NCBI RefSeq assembly: GCF_036785885.1
Contig: NC_092317.1
Location: 3,970,501 to 4,034,500, forward strand
From: Coffea arabica
Taxonomy: Eukaryota; Streptophyta; Magnoliopsida; Gentianales; Rubiaceae
DNA: 64,000 bases
Reading direction: 5' to 3'
Under the pieces are notes generated by a model that saw only the letters and a program-made list of their open reading frames with translations, was not told the origin of the DNA and did not search any database. A program made the translations under genes and the position numbers. This document shows, in pieces, positions 21,936 through 33,669 of the stretch (its first letter is position 1; every line of letters begins with the position of its first letter).

Positions 21936-24900
21936 ATGGCGAAATCTTCCAAGCAGAAAACAAGTTCCACTACCACCACCACCACCACCAGCATTGACGC
22001 CGATAATAATAATAGTAGCAATAGCAGTAACTCTACTAATCCCGTTGTCAAAACCACCAAAACTAAGCGAACCCGCAAGAGCGTGCCCAGAGATTCTCCA
22101 CAGCAACGAAGTTCTGTTTATCGGGGTGTTACCAGGTACTGTAAATATATACAAGTGGTGATCATCTTTCCATAACCACGGCTTTATTGAAAATTTTCTT
22201 TTCTTTTTACCTTAATTTCTTTATCGAATAAAATTAAAGGGTTTCATTTTACCATCTATGCTTGCTGCAGACACCGGTGGACTGGCCGGTATGAAGCTCA
22301 TTTGTGGGATAAGAACTGTTGGAATGAGTCGCAAAACAAAAAAGGAAGACAAGGTTTTCCTTTTTTCTTTTAATCACTATTAAGGATGCATGTTTTAACG
22401 CCTTGTTTTAATTAGTGGAGAGTGATTAACGTGGGGGTTTAATGTTTTCCTTTTTGTTGGGGTGTTTCTGTTGACCGGTGTTCACGGTGGACTGCAACAA
22501 AAAATGCAGTTTATCTTGGTAAGTAGGTTTCCATCTTTATCAGCATTGTCATAAATTCTTTAATTATCACTAAACCTCAATTCGAATTTTGAAAAGAAAT
22601 ATTACTCTATCGGTTTGAAAAGGTCCACTCTTCTTGTGCTGATATATGAAATAAGAAAAGAAAAAAAAAAAAAGAGTCACTTTAGTGTAGCTACGTGGAT
22701 ACAAGAAATATTGTACAAGTGGATGGATGCTCCATGAATCGGGCTTTTTTTTTCTTTCTTTTTTTTTTTTTTGGGCTGGCAGGAGCTTACGATGATGAAG
22801 AAGCGGCGGCACATGCATATGACTTGGCAGCATTGAAGTACTGGGGACAAGACACAATTCTCAATTTTCCTGTAATCTATAATTCATCTTGCAAATCTTT
22901 GTTTTTTTTTTTTTGCCCTTTTTGTTGAAGAAATTTATATTGTAAGATTTTAAAAGACTTGAATTTTTTTTGGTTAGATAATCATAGCGGTTTTGCTTAA
23001 TGTATGTAGCTCTCGACGTATGAAAATGAGCTCAGCGAAATGGAGGGTCAGTCTAAAGAAGAGTACATTGGATCATTGAGAAGGTATGTGTACAAACGCA
23101 GTTGCCAATAGGATCACAAAATTTCCTTTAAATGTTAGAGCTCTTTTTTGATTTTCTTCCTGTATTCATGCAAAGTCGGATATCAACTTAATTTGAAGAA
23201 TCTGTTTTGGCAGAAAAAGCAGCGGGTTTTCGAGGGGTGTCTCCAAATATAGAGGAGTGGCAAGGTAAAATTAGTTTGTTTGTTTCTCGAAGGGAGTAAT
23301 AATATTAATTTTCGCATTTGATGAGCATGGTTCACTTACCATCAAGCAAAATAAATTAAAGGAGTCCCACCTGTGATAAGACGATTAAGACACATAAGTA
23401 TGTTTCTCTCCTGAAATTAGTACCTACCTATCATTTACGGTCCCTTTTTTTTTGGAGTTTTGTTTAACTGATGCCCAACGTTAAAATTGACTTAACGTAG
23501 TACCGTGTAATTATTACCCTTTCTAGATACTTTTTTCAGTTATTTTTACTTACATTCCTTTGTATTTATTTTTTTTCTAATTAAGAGTATTATCTTTTCA
23601 AAAAATATGACACGTGAAATAAATCATAACCAGTATCCGTTGGCACCCGTTAGATGGACTTTTTTTTTATATATATATAATGTTCCAAAATCCAAATGTT
23701 TGTTGTTCATATCACAAAGCTTTCCACAGTGTGAGGTAGGGTTTATACATACACAGGAAATTGCTGTCCTCCGTCAATGGCAAGGCCCCTCCATCCAGTT
23801 CATTTTAAAAGCCAGCCGGTTCTGGTGAAGTAAACTTCTTACTATAACTTCTGGGCATCATCCAGCCACAAAGTAGTTAGGAAGACGAAAATTTATGACT
23901 TTGGACTAATTGATGCTGGACCAATGATAGAAAGTTGTCGAAGTAGTGCTTAGGTATCCATCACCTTTACTTGCCCAATTGACATGCATCATGCATGCCG
24001 AGTCTGATCGGTTCTCATCATTTTCATGCAATAGTACATCAATCAGTCCACAAATCTGGTAGAATTGAGATGGAACTTTTTGATCTCTTCTTTAAGTCTT
24101 TCACATTTTAGCATTAAATTCTGGCGGTGTTGATTGCGCAGACACCATCATAATGGGAGATGGGAGGCCCGAATAGGAAGAGTCTTTGGCAACAAGTACC
24201 TTTACCTTGGAACATATGGTAACTCTTTCCATCTTGCCCTTTATTTACTCTCTGTTGGCTGGTATATTTTTTGATGCCAAAAATGCTTATTGCCTCCTTC
24301 CACCAACCAAACAATAAATCTAACTAAAAAATTTCATGGTTTTTTGAGTGTTATTCTTCATTTCTTGGTTTAAGAGCTTAATTATGACTCTCGTCGTCCG
24401 TCGTCGTTGTTGTTGTTTTTTCTTCTTTTCCCCTTTCCCCTGACGTGATTCAATAAAAAATAAACCTGCTTTCTTAAAAATCGTTGTCAAGATTACCAAA
24501 AGTTGGTGACTAATGCGTCTGCAAGGCTCATTAATGGTTAGATAATCTACCATAGAATGAAATCAACATCTTGGTCGCCCACCTAATTATTAACCAACGG
24601 CTCCCAATTACTTGCTCGTGGCACAACATTTGGCACTTTCCAAATTCAATGAGCTAATTAATCTATTCAAACAGATTTCATAAACATGATATGACCCTTA
24701 AGATTATCTATTGATACGCTTAATTAATTGGATATTTTAGTAGAGAAAGCTCCTTGTACCTCGCTCCATATGTCACTAATTAAGATTTGCATTCTTAACA
24801 CAAGTCATCATGCCAAGTGAAAGCAAACAATAATTATTGTGTTAGTTGTCAAGTTCTCACGTGGTATTATTAATAAATACCACAATTAATCTCGAGTGAT

Positions 24901-25762
24901 TATGTTTTTTTAAAGATGAAATTTTTGAAGTACATGTACATGCATTGCGTAGTCAAGAACAGAATTAGTAGATGAAAGAGAGCATCAAATTAATATGGTT
25001 GGTAGTTGTACGTGGATCACCAAACTCTCAACTGCTAAGGCAAACATTTAAGGTTTAAACTTTTATGATAATGATGGAGTATTAATATAACTCTTTCAAC
25101 CTTTTCCACCAAATATTATTTATGATATGCGGAATGAATTCTTGAATTTGTTATAGTTATGCCCATGCATGCATTGTCATGCAGCTACACAAGAAGAAGC
25201 AGCGACTGCATATGACATGGCAGCAATAGAGTACAGAGGACTTAACGCCGTTACTAACTTTGACCTTAGCCGTTACGTCAAGCGGCTAAGACCAAACCAA
25301 ACTGGCAACGGTGTCAATAACGTTGCCAGCTCCGAACAATACCCTAACGTTGACCTCGAAGTTAATGTTAATCCAATCAAAGATGATGCTAGTGAAGAAG
25401 TGGATTTAAGCTTCATCCATCAGCAGCAACAACAACAAAGCTCTAGCTCGCCCGACACCTCCACCACCACCAGCTCCACCGCGCCACAGCCATGTCCAGC
25501 TGGCGGTGCCACCGCTTCGTCCGCATTAGGGCTTCTCCTGCAGTCATCCAAGTGCAAGGAAATGCTCGAGCGGACATCAGCTGTTGACAGCCCTTCGACG
25601 CCTCCTGAACAGCCAGAGCCGCCGCGGAGGAGCTTCCCTGATGATATTCAGACGTACTTTGCTTGTCAAGACTCGGGCAACTTTGCCGACGAACATGACA
25701 ATATTTTTGGTGACTATAATCCATTTGCATCAACTATGTTCCCATGTGAGCTTGATGCATAG
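21936..25762 (+). CDS. Two-repeat AP2 transcription factor, WRINKLED family (WRI3/WRI4-like)
   Basis: Eight exons: 21936-22135, 22271-22353, 22510-22518, 22783-22871, 23010-23083, 23214-23264, 24142-24218, 25185-25762. All are in phase, and the product is 386 aa. A Thr/Ser/Asn-rich N-terminus is followed by [15 protein letters not shown]2 repeat 1 (about 58-127) has [20 protein letters not shown], the linker holds [20 protein letters not shown], and repeat 2 (about 161-220) has [20 protein letters not shown] and NKYLYLGTY. Exon 3 is a 9-nt microexon giving V-Y-L, a hallmark of WRI genes. The linker matches WRI3/WRI4 better than WRI1. Arabidopsis WRI3/4 activate fatty-acid synthesis genes for cutin and wax in floral and stem tissue, and WRI3 is also known as ADAP. 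The C-terminus is Gln/Ser/Thr/Pro-rich and acidic, probably the activation domain. Confidence 0.93.
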
Positions 25763-28397
25763 CAGAAGAGTCGACGCAAATATATAAACGGTGGCTTCTC
25801 AAGAATTAAATGTAGAATTATATATCGATTTTGTGAATACAAAGGTTGAAGACAGCGGCTGAGAAATGATAAGTAAGGCGACAAAAAAGAGTCTTAGGCT
25901 TCTAATTATTATTATCGAGTTTTTAGTTAACACGGTGCTTCCATGCTCTTCCCATCTGCAATATTGGAAGAGGAGAGTTTTTCTTTCCTTTTTTACTTTT
26001 GTCTGTTGGTTTGTTTGTTTTACTTTGGTTGTTAATGTAGATAGGTTGGGTATAGACATTCATTTATCAGTTGCATTGATAAAATTTTTGTAGCCAATTA
26101 AGGGCATTTATTCTTCTGTTAGTGTCACACTGTCTATTTTTTCTTAAACTTTTATGCTTTATATCCCCTGTCCGCTATCTAATCCAAATACTTTCATACA
26201 TATATAAGCAGCATACTCATGAGGCTTGCGGCTTTATTTGGGTCCGGTTGCCAAATATTTGGGACTGGTTGGGGAATCAAGAGACTTCTTGATAGGTTCT
26301 TTGATACGAAATAAAAGTTTAAAATCAATCGTTTATGTAGAAGTAATTGTTAGACATTGGCACAATGTGGAAGTTGCTTCTTGTCTAAATCTATGCTCTT
26401 TTTCCTTGAGCATGCCTGCCAATAATACTCCGTGCTACAGACATTTCTCCTATTAAAGACAAAGGACTCCAAAAGCCTATTCTTGCTTTACAATTTGCTT
26501 TCCAGATGCGAATCAACTCCGAAGTTTCTCTCTTTTGGACTACTTGCCGGAATTTTCTAAGATACTTCTTTCATCTCCTTTTGCGATTCACCCGTAAAAA
26601 CTGCAAAACATCTATGGTTAATTGCAATTGCCCTTAAACTATCAACTCTTTGAACTTTACTATCTTATATTATCTATTTGTATCATATAGTTTGCTCAAA
26701 TAAGTTAAAAGTTTGAATTTAGATTACTGTTTTTGTATGAAAAATTTGTATACCCCAAAATTGCATTTGTTTACCGACAATCCCCTTGTTCACGTAGGGG
26801 TATCAAAGTGTTTTCACTCAAAAGTAGCTAAGAACATCCATTAGGGAGAATAACTTAAACACTTGTCTTCTTTTTTTAAGGGATTTTTAAAGTACTTTGA
26901 AGGATCAAGGAAGTCACCAAACAAATGTACCATGCCTGCATTTCTCAATGTCCGCCGATTAGGCAATTCTTCCCAAATAAACTGAATGCTTGAATCTTTC
27001 TGTTTCCTTGGACTTTCTTTATTGTCATTTGGTTGGAACTTCTTGTTCTCCGACCTAAAGAATTTAACATACTTTCTGATTGGTGCAATGAATATATGTC
27101 GATCGAAAAAACACAAACCAGATTCATCTTTATCTCTTCAATTCAGACCAGCTTCCAAATGTCAGCATGCATTTGCACAAAAGGCCAGCTCAGGGCCATT
27201 TATTGGCAGTTAGCGACTAAATTAACGGGCAATATCCGATTTTATGCGTAAAAATCCGCATCAGCTGGTCCCAAATCCAAAAAAAAAAAAAAAAAAAGAA
27301 ACAAGTGGAAGATAAGCAACCAACTGGCAACCTTTTTGGAGTTCTACGCTATCCTGCTCCCCCGACTTAGTATAATGGGATATGTATTCTGGGATTATTT
27401 CTTGGGAATTCAATGTCACAGTCTTTGTTAATGTACTAACGATACCCATGTGGACAACGTCAAAGCATAGGTAAGGTCAAGTAGCGTGCTGCTTATAGCT
27501 TGAGACAGTAAGTTTGGGATCAATTTTGTTTAAATTTGCTTTGTCGGATGTTTGTCGTACTCTTGCTTCGTTTTATTTTCTTTTCCTCGTACTTAATTCA
27601 GGGCTACCCGAATTTGCTTAGAAGATTTGGACAGTGCATATATGATTAACTTTCTTTACAATTGATAAATTCCTGTGTGTGTAGATTACCTAAATCTAGA
27701 AAATTGTATGGCTATCCGTACTATAAAGTCGCTTTTTTTTGGTAGAATTGGCAAATTGGAGATCTTAAATTTATGCAGTAGCCTGTGTACACGAGATGCT
27801 TTCAAATTCCCACGTACAGGCTTTTTGATAGAATTGGTCCACTCGGAGGTCTTAAATTTATACAATAGCCTATCTCCTCTATCTACAGGAAATGCTTCAA
27901 AATTCCCACATAAAGATCACACAGAACAGTGCAAAAGAAAAGATTGGAGAAGAATCTGATACTTTCTCTTATCTCCATTTAATCATCTCTAGTCGCCTAG
28001 CATGTTACCAAAGTATGGTATTCACAAATCAGAAATCAGAATGTTACTTAGAGCCTCAACCTCAACTGTGGAGGCCCCCCAAATCAAGCTAAGAATTAGC
28101 TAATGACCGAAGAACTCGCTAAAAATTATCTTTCCCTCGCTTGTAAAGAACTAAAACCAAAAGAAAATCATAGTCAATGAAAGTTGCTGCTGCTTTTTGT
28201 GTGTCTAATACCCTGGTCTTGCTTCTTCTACCTATGTTACTGGCTTAGAGTTACATACATGCTAGCTTCAGGTCTTCAAAACGAACTTCTGCTTTGAATA
28301 GTATGCCTGGCACCTCTATCCCTTGTTGGCGGAGGAAGTCAGCCAATGAATCAGTGGCTTCATCTTTGGCTGTTGCATTGCCAACAGGATATTGTAG
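25763..28397. other. Intergenic between the convergent AP2 and tubby genes
   Basis: 3' UTR-like sequence follows the AP2 stop. The rest is AT-rich with poly-A near 27279-27297, an imperfect tandem duplication at 27742-27917, and an unrecognised minus-strand open stretch around 27116-26841. No gene is supported. Confidence 0.55.
27742..27917 (+). repeat. Imperfect tandem duplication, two units of about 85-90 bp
   Basis: Units at 27742-27826 and 27827-27917 share TAGAATTGG, GTCTTAAATTTAT, TAGCCT and AAATTCCCAC in the same order, with many differences. This is an old local duplication. Confidence 0.6.
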
Positions 28398-31037
28398 TTA
28401 CATTGTGCAACAGGCCTTTGAATCAATAGAAGCTAAACTGATGCAGAAGGCCTGAAATCCAGTCATGGGATATCTGCAAGATAGATTACATTCCTTGAAT
28501 TATGACATTGGTATAAAAAATTCATTTCTTGCTTGACTGTCGTGTGTTCCAAAATTGAATTAGTTTTCTCTACGCAGGTACCTGAAATCCATCACATAGT
28601 TGGACTTCCCCACCCTTCCAAGCTGGAGGATTGTCTGCCTTCCATTCTTCTAGTGACACAGAGAATCTTTTAGAAAATCGATCGACATCATTATGCAAAG
28701 TGTCGTCTATGTGAAACAGAACCTGGGGCTTTAAGAGCATATAATAGTTATGCTTGAGAAACTAATTCTATTCGTTTGATTTAATCTTGTAAGGTCCTTA
28801 CGTCGATCTAATAAGCTATCAGGATTACCTCCAATGTCAGCTGGAAATTCTTTACTGAGCTCTGGATCCGAAGTCCTGTCCTTCCTCTGTCTCTATAATC
28901 TAATTCATACTTCTTTGAAATCTTTTTGCACAATAAAGCAGTAAATCAGCAGATTAATCGAGTAAAAGTGCAAAACATCTGTGAAGAATAAAACAGCCAC
29001 CACATACATTTACCTTATTGTAGTGTGGAACCCTTGAGAACAGTTGATGTACTTTGTCCATTTTCTCCTTCCAATCCAGGGGTAGTCCATTGATATGCTG
29101 TAAAAAAGAGGTATAAGCATTTTTCCAATCTAAAAGGAGACTAACGTTTATAGCTCCATATGAGTAAAGAGTTAGTTGCTTCTGATTAAGTGAATGTGAC
29201 AGAAGATATGAAAAAAATTGTCAAGCTAACCTGAGTCACGTTCTTTAGCTGCATTGATTGATGCTTTGGTATCCATGCCTTGATGCTTCTATGACTACCA
29301 GTCCAGGTAGTTATGGTAGGAGTAAACCTATTCACAAAGAGGGGAAATAATTGGCTTTAACAGTTTGCAAGATCACAGAAAAACACAGAAACATAAAGAT
29401 AGGGAGGGATGATGTAGCTTACGTTACAACTGCAAGTAATTTGAACAGTTTGGTCAAGGGATTGAGTTGATTTCCCTGCAACAAATTGGCTATGTCCAAT
29501 TAGAAGCTTGAAATTTGTGCTTGCTTTCGCTCTTGAGCAGAGCACCTTAGCCCTCTATGAGAGGCACTACAATTCATTTGGACTTTTCGTATCGTACCTG
29601 GCCCCATAAATGGTATTTTGAACCCATAAGATTTGCTGTCATATTGCCAATTAAACTGTCATCCTGACCACTTACTAATCCCTTAACACATGATGCCACC
29701 AAGAATTCTGATCTTCCATTTCGCCTTCTGTGATGAGCAACAGCAAGCTTTCTGTTTTGTCTGCCATGACCCTCCTGTGACGTGTTAAAGGCGAATCATA
29801 AATATGTTCAGTGCATCTACTGAGAAAGTTCTTGTAATTAGAGGTCAACAACATTACTGATAGGAATTTTCTTATAGCAGAGCATTGTAATCAAATTCAT
29901 GCACACACGTCTATGTTTCTTGCTCCAATGAGGCGTTTCAGAAAGCAAATTGACCATTAACTATAATGGTTATGATTGGTCGAAAAACGTCAAAATATTA
30001 TTATTTTTAAAAAGCATAGTGACTATAATGAGCAGCCAAATTTCAAACTCAATAAACAAGAAGGCCTAGACGCTTATAATCCAATAATCATAATGATATC
30101 ATAATCCCTAAGCATATGAGCTGCCCCTCTGTGCATATATAAGAGAACTGCGGTAAAGTGCTGCAGCTAAAACTCCATTTATATCTATCAAGATTTGAAC
30201 TTTGCACAGAAGCCTTACTATTTTGTGAGTTTTGCACAGATATCTATCAAGCCTTACTATTTATATCTATCAAGTTTTGCACAGATAGGCTAAAAACTCC
30301 GTGAAGCACCGCTTAAAGTTGCAAAAGAGACTTACATGAGTGTAAAGAGAGTAGAGGGTCCCTTTATCCAGTCCTTCTGGAGATGGTTCCTTCACTATGA
30401 GACAAGTACACCTTCCAATATCCACAGGTAAAGGCCTACATAACAATGACCTGAAAACATACCGCCAAAACATACATTATTAATTTGCTAAAAAATATGC
30501 AAGCAGCTTCTTACATGGGAAATCTACTTAAATGTCAGACCTATTAGGCAGAGTAGACCAGGAGGAAGCTGGTGCAGCCTCTGAATCAGAGTAATCCCAA
30601 ATATTCCCAGAATTTGTAGTTCCAGAATCAACAGGTTCCAAAGTTCTGGTCCCAATTATCGAATCAGGTTCATGTTTCTTCATACATAGCTGAAGTGAAG
30701 ACGGCTTCAAAGCCCTGTCTTTCGTATTCAAATTAGGACAATTAGGGACAAAATCCCCGGGGTCTAGCCGAATCCCTTTACAGAAGCCTGCATTTTCTTT
30801 ATCATTCCAGCACCCAATTTGAGTCCTATTAGGAGTAAAATTCTCTTTGTCATCAGAAGGAACATTAGCAGGGTTGAGATTCCTTCGAATATGCACAGCA
30901 AGGGGAACAATGTTGTTGCCTGAATTCCCACCTTCGCTGGAGCTCCGGTTATGCCTGAGCTCACTGAGAGGATTAGCATATAAGGAATTATACGAAGACT
31001 GCCGAGGAAACACTGAGGTTTTCTTGAATTCAGACAT
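28398..31037 (-). CDS. TLP8: Tubby-like protein 8
   Basis: Nine exons on the minus strand: 31037-30541, 30450-30336, 29774-29598, 29475-29423, 29327-29231, 29097-29014, 28921-28829, 28649-28582, 28473-28398. All are in phase, and the product is about 419 aa. The first 165 residues are Ser/Asn-rich with no F-box, unlike most plant tubby proteins and as expected for TLP8. The tubby domain fills the rest: PLPVDIGRCTCLIVKEPSP, AHHRRRNGRSEFLVASCVKG, SKYHLWGQGN, HINGLPLDW, KEKMDKVHQLFSRVPHYNK, NGRQTILQLGRVGKSNYVM, and the C-terminal FQAFCISLASIDSKACC. Exon 8 has two possible acceptors three bases apart (TAG/AAG), changing one Lys. Animal tubby domains bind PI(4,5)P2; the plant TLP8 role is not established to my knowledge. 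Confidence 0.93.
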
Positions 31038-31730
31038 TCTTTTTTCTGGTCTGAAAATGGAAGTAAAAGATAGATGGGGTGAAGTATCGAAGCCTATGCT
31101 GCTGCTGAAGTGGGGTGGTGGTTCATGTAGATTTTCTCATGGGATTGTCGGTTTTTGGTGCTTTTGAAGTGAAGTACTCGTTGGTAGACTGGATATGCCA
31201 TCTGCCTTATCTAGTGTTTGATGCCATCGATGGAATCAACAAAAATCAACCGCAATTTGAATTTGAAAATTTTGTATTGGAAAATGTGTGAGTTGAGGAT
31301 TTTTGGAGGAAAGTGTAACGGTAACTAGTTTTGTCTGGGACTTCTTGTAGGGCTTTGGTGGTCTGGTCGGTTGGACATGGGAGCCGTAATTCGTGAAGAT
31401 TAATAAATACTCGGAGGCGGGAAGCAGATTTGAATAGAGGAATCAATAAAAGTAGGAATCTATTGCTATCATCATTAAAAGCCTTGTCCTGTTACGTACA
31501 AATCTGGTAAGTAATTATGACTCAAAAGAATACTAAGTAACTCAAAACCCGACATCCATCACCATGGTTGGCTGTCCCACATCTTCCAGTTTTGTTTCTT
31601 CAGGCTAATTGCAAAGCGCCCCCTGAATTACTTCCTGTTTGCCATGTAATCCCTGAGCTATCAACTCTACTGTCTTGTGCTAGCATCTTGTGGTGAAGCG
31701 TTAATCCATCATATTATCGAGTTATTAAGT

Positions 31731-31890
31731 GTGTTTGGATAGTAAATTATTTGAGATAATTTTATAAAGAAAACACTACTGTAACACTTTTTGGATGTGA
31801 TGTATGTGAAATAAAAAAATGATTGAAAAATGTGTTGATGATGCAACCAAATCAATCAATATGTGTAAATAATGTATAATCCAAACAAAC
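31731..31890 (+). mobile_element. MITE copy 3 (TTTGGAT...ATCCAAAC family)
   Basis: It begins GTGTTTGGATAGTAAATT, contains CTGTAACACTTTTTGGATGTG and GATGTATGTGAAAT, and ends ATAATCCAAACAAAC. Length is about 160 bp. Confidence 0.8.
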
Positions 31891-32542
31891 TCAATTATCA
31901 TTTTACACTTCATCAAGTTCAAGTGCGAGTTTGCTAAAATGCAACTATCTAGCAGATGATTTAGCAAGTACATTAAAAATGATAGTAGTTGATTGGGGAA
32001 TTTTAAGATTTAACATTTTTCTTCAGTATTTGAAAAAGATCTTAAGATGGGGAAACATTTCATTTGCACCAATTGAGTTTCTGTACACTTAAAAATTTAA
32101 AATACTCTCTTGTCACGTTCTTGGTATTCTAATCATTTTTTTTAAATTTTTGATTATGTAATCCTTGGAATCTGATTTAATTTTGCTAGGAACAAGATAC
32201 TATCTACCATGTGTTTGAGCAACTACATATGAGTTAAATGCTTAACAATTCGTACTTTCTTTCTTTTTTTTTTATCGACACAGGGGTGTTCGGGTCAATT
32301 CTTACGGGGCCCGACTAATTCCCTGCTTTACAATTAGTACTTGAGCCCCTGGAATTATGTCTTTATGGACAATAAGCCATTTATAAAGTTTTCAAATTGC
32401 AATTTATTGATTGGCTAGATCCCTTCAAGTTCTAACTCAAGTTGTCCAATTTTACTCGGCCAAAATTATTAAAAAAAAAAAAGATTTGTGTTTATACTTG
32501 AGGTTGTCCAAGATAGAGGTGGCAACAAGGAGGCACTTGTAG

Positions 32543-33028
32543 TAGGGATGGCAATAAAGACAAATGTCCATAAGTGCATGTCCTTGCAAGGGAGGAATAG
32601 GAAGAGGGTTGGAGCGAAGCAAGGCGGGGGTGGTGGGAAATTTTCTCTGCTGCATTGAATGGGATGAGGAGGGGAGGGTGAGGGAGCATATCCCCACCCC
32701 CCTCCCCGCCTCACTTATATTTTAATATAGTATAATACATATGTATGATATTAAATAAATGCTATTTTATTATTTTTATTAAATAAAAATATTGTATGAA
32801 ATAAATAATATGTTATGTTGTCATGTTAAGGTGATATAATTTTTTTGTTGAAACTTTAAAAGAAAGATTGATAAAGGGAAGTGATATTTATACCCCTTAG
32901 CCTAGCACTCGTTGGAAGTTATATTTTTAGTGAATGAATGAATTGGAGTGCAAGGGGTTAGATAAGTAGGGGATGAGAATTTTTGTAGAACTGTCCTCTG
33001 CCTCAAAACTGCCCTGTTGTCATCCCTA
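32543..33028. mobile_element. Small hAT-like non-autonomous element
   Basis: Termini TAGGGATGGCAA and TTGTCATCCCTA form inverted repeats of about 12 bp with one mismatch, bounding a 486-bp AT-rich element with a GC-rich left third. I could not match a clean 8-bp duplication in the flanks, so the superfamily call rests on the termini only. Confidence 0.55.
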
Positions 33029-33669
33029 GACCAAGACACTTAGCTTTCTGTGAGTTTATTTTGCATGAACATATTGATTTATGACTTTAAGTATTGCTTC
33101 ATTTGTGTATATTTATAAGCTTCATGATAAACTAATCTTTCATAGATTAGCTAACCATTAGGTAAAGCATAAAATGCAATTTTGGATGCAAGTCAGGATT
33201 TTAATCCTTAAACTTGCATGAGTGCACCCCTTGGCGCCCTCTTATAGATTTCCAATATCTCTTTTTTTTCGATTTTAAGGAGGCTCAAAACCTTACAAAA
33301 TGAAGCAATACGTGAAAATATTTGAAAGGAGACTAAAGTAATAAATGCAAATATTTGAAAGTTCGATCTCTTGAGTCTTGACTATCTGGTTACTGTTGCC
33401 AAATTGGATATCGGGAACTCTACCTTTTTAGTCTTGAAACGTTTTGCGTTCCTTCACCCAGCCGGCCAGCCTATCTGCCTGTGCATGATTCTGACCCGAC
33501 TAAGTACTTAAGAGTCGACCCAAAGGTCATGCCCCAAAGTCCGAATAAAACACTGGACCTAACCCGATATGCCACGCTGAAAACGAGTGGCTTTCTTGAT
33601 GACCCGAATCATCTGAAAAACCAACGCACACTTCCACCATGGCACCAAAGCCAACCAGCCACCATCACC

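Larger units (their letters stand above)
31038..33669. other. Intergenic between divergent TLP8 and the Rossmann-protein gene
   Basis: It holds the TLP8 promoter side, a MITE copy (31731-31890), a GC-rich repeat fragment around 32277-32330 (GGGGTGTTCGGGTCAA, GGGGCCCGACTAA), and a hAT-like MITE (32543-33028). The open frame upstream of the ATG at 33670 lacks any in-frame family features, so I place it in the promoter or 5' UTR. Confidence 0.6.

Noticed and set aside
28560-28741. Longer exon reading VLFHIDDTLHNDVDRFSKRF in TLP8
   Set aside because: The frame does not encode tubby sequence; starting at 28649 in another frame gives NGRQTILQLGRVGKSNY, which is the tubby domain.
33481-33669. N-terminal extension of the Rossmann-protein gene
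   Set aside because: The frame is open, but the ATG at 33670 gives a typical transit peptide and the upstream residues look unconserved; kept as 5' UTR/promoter.
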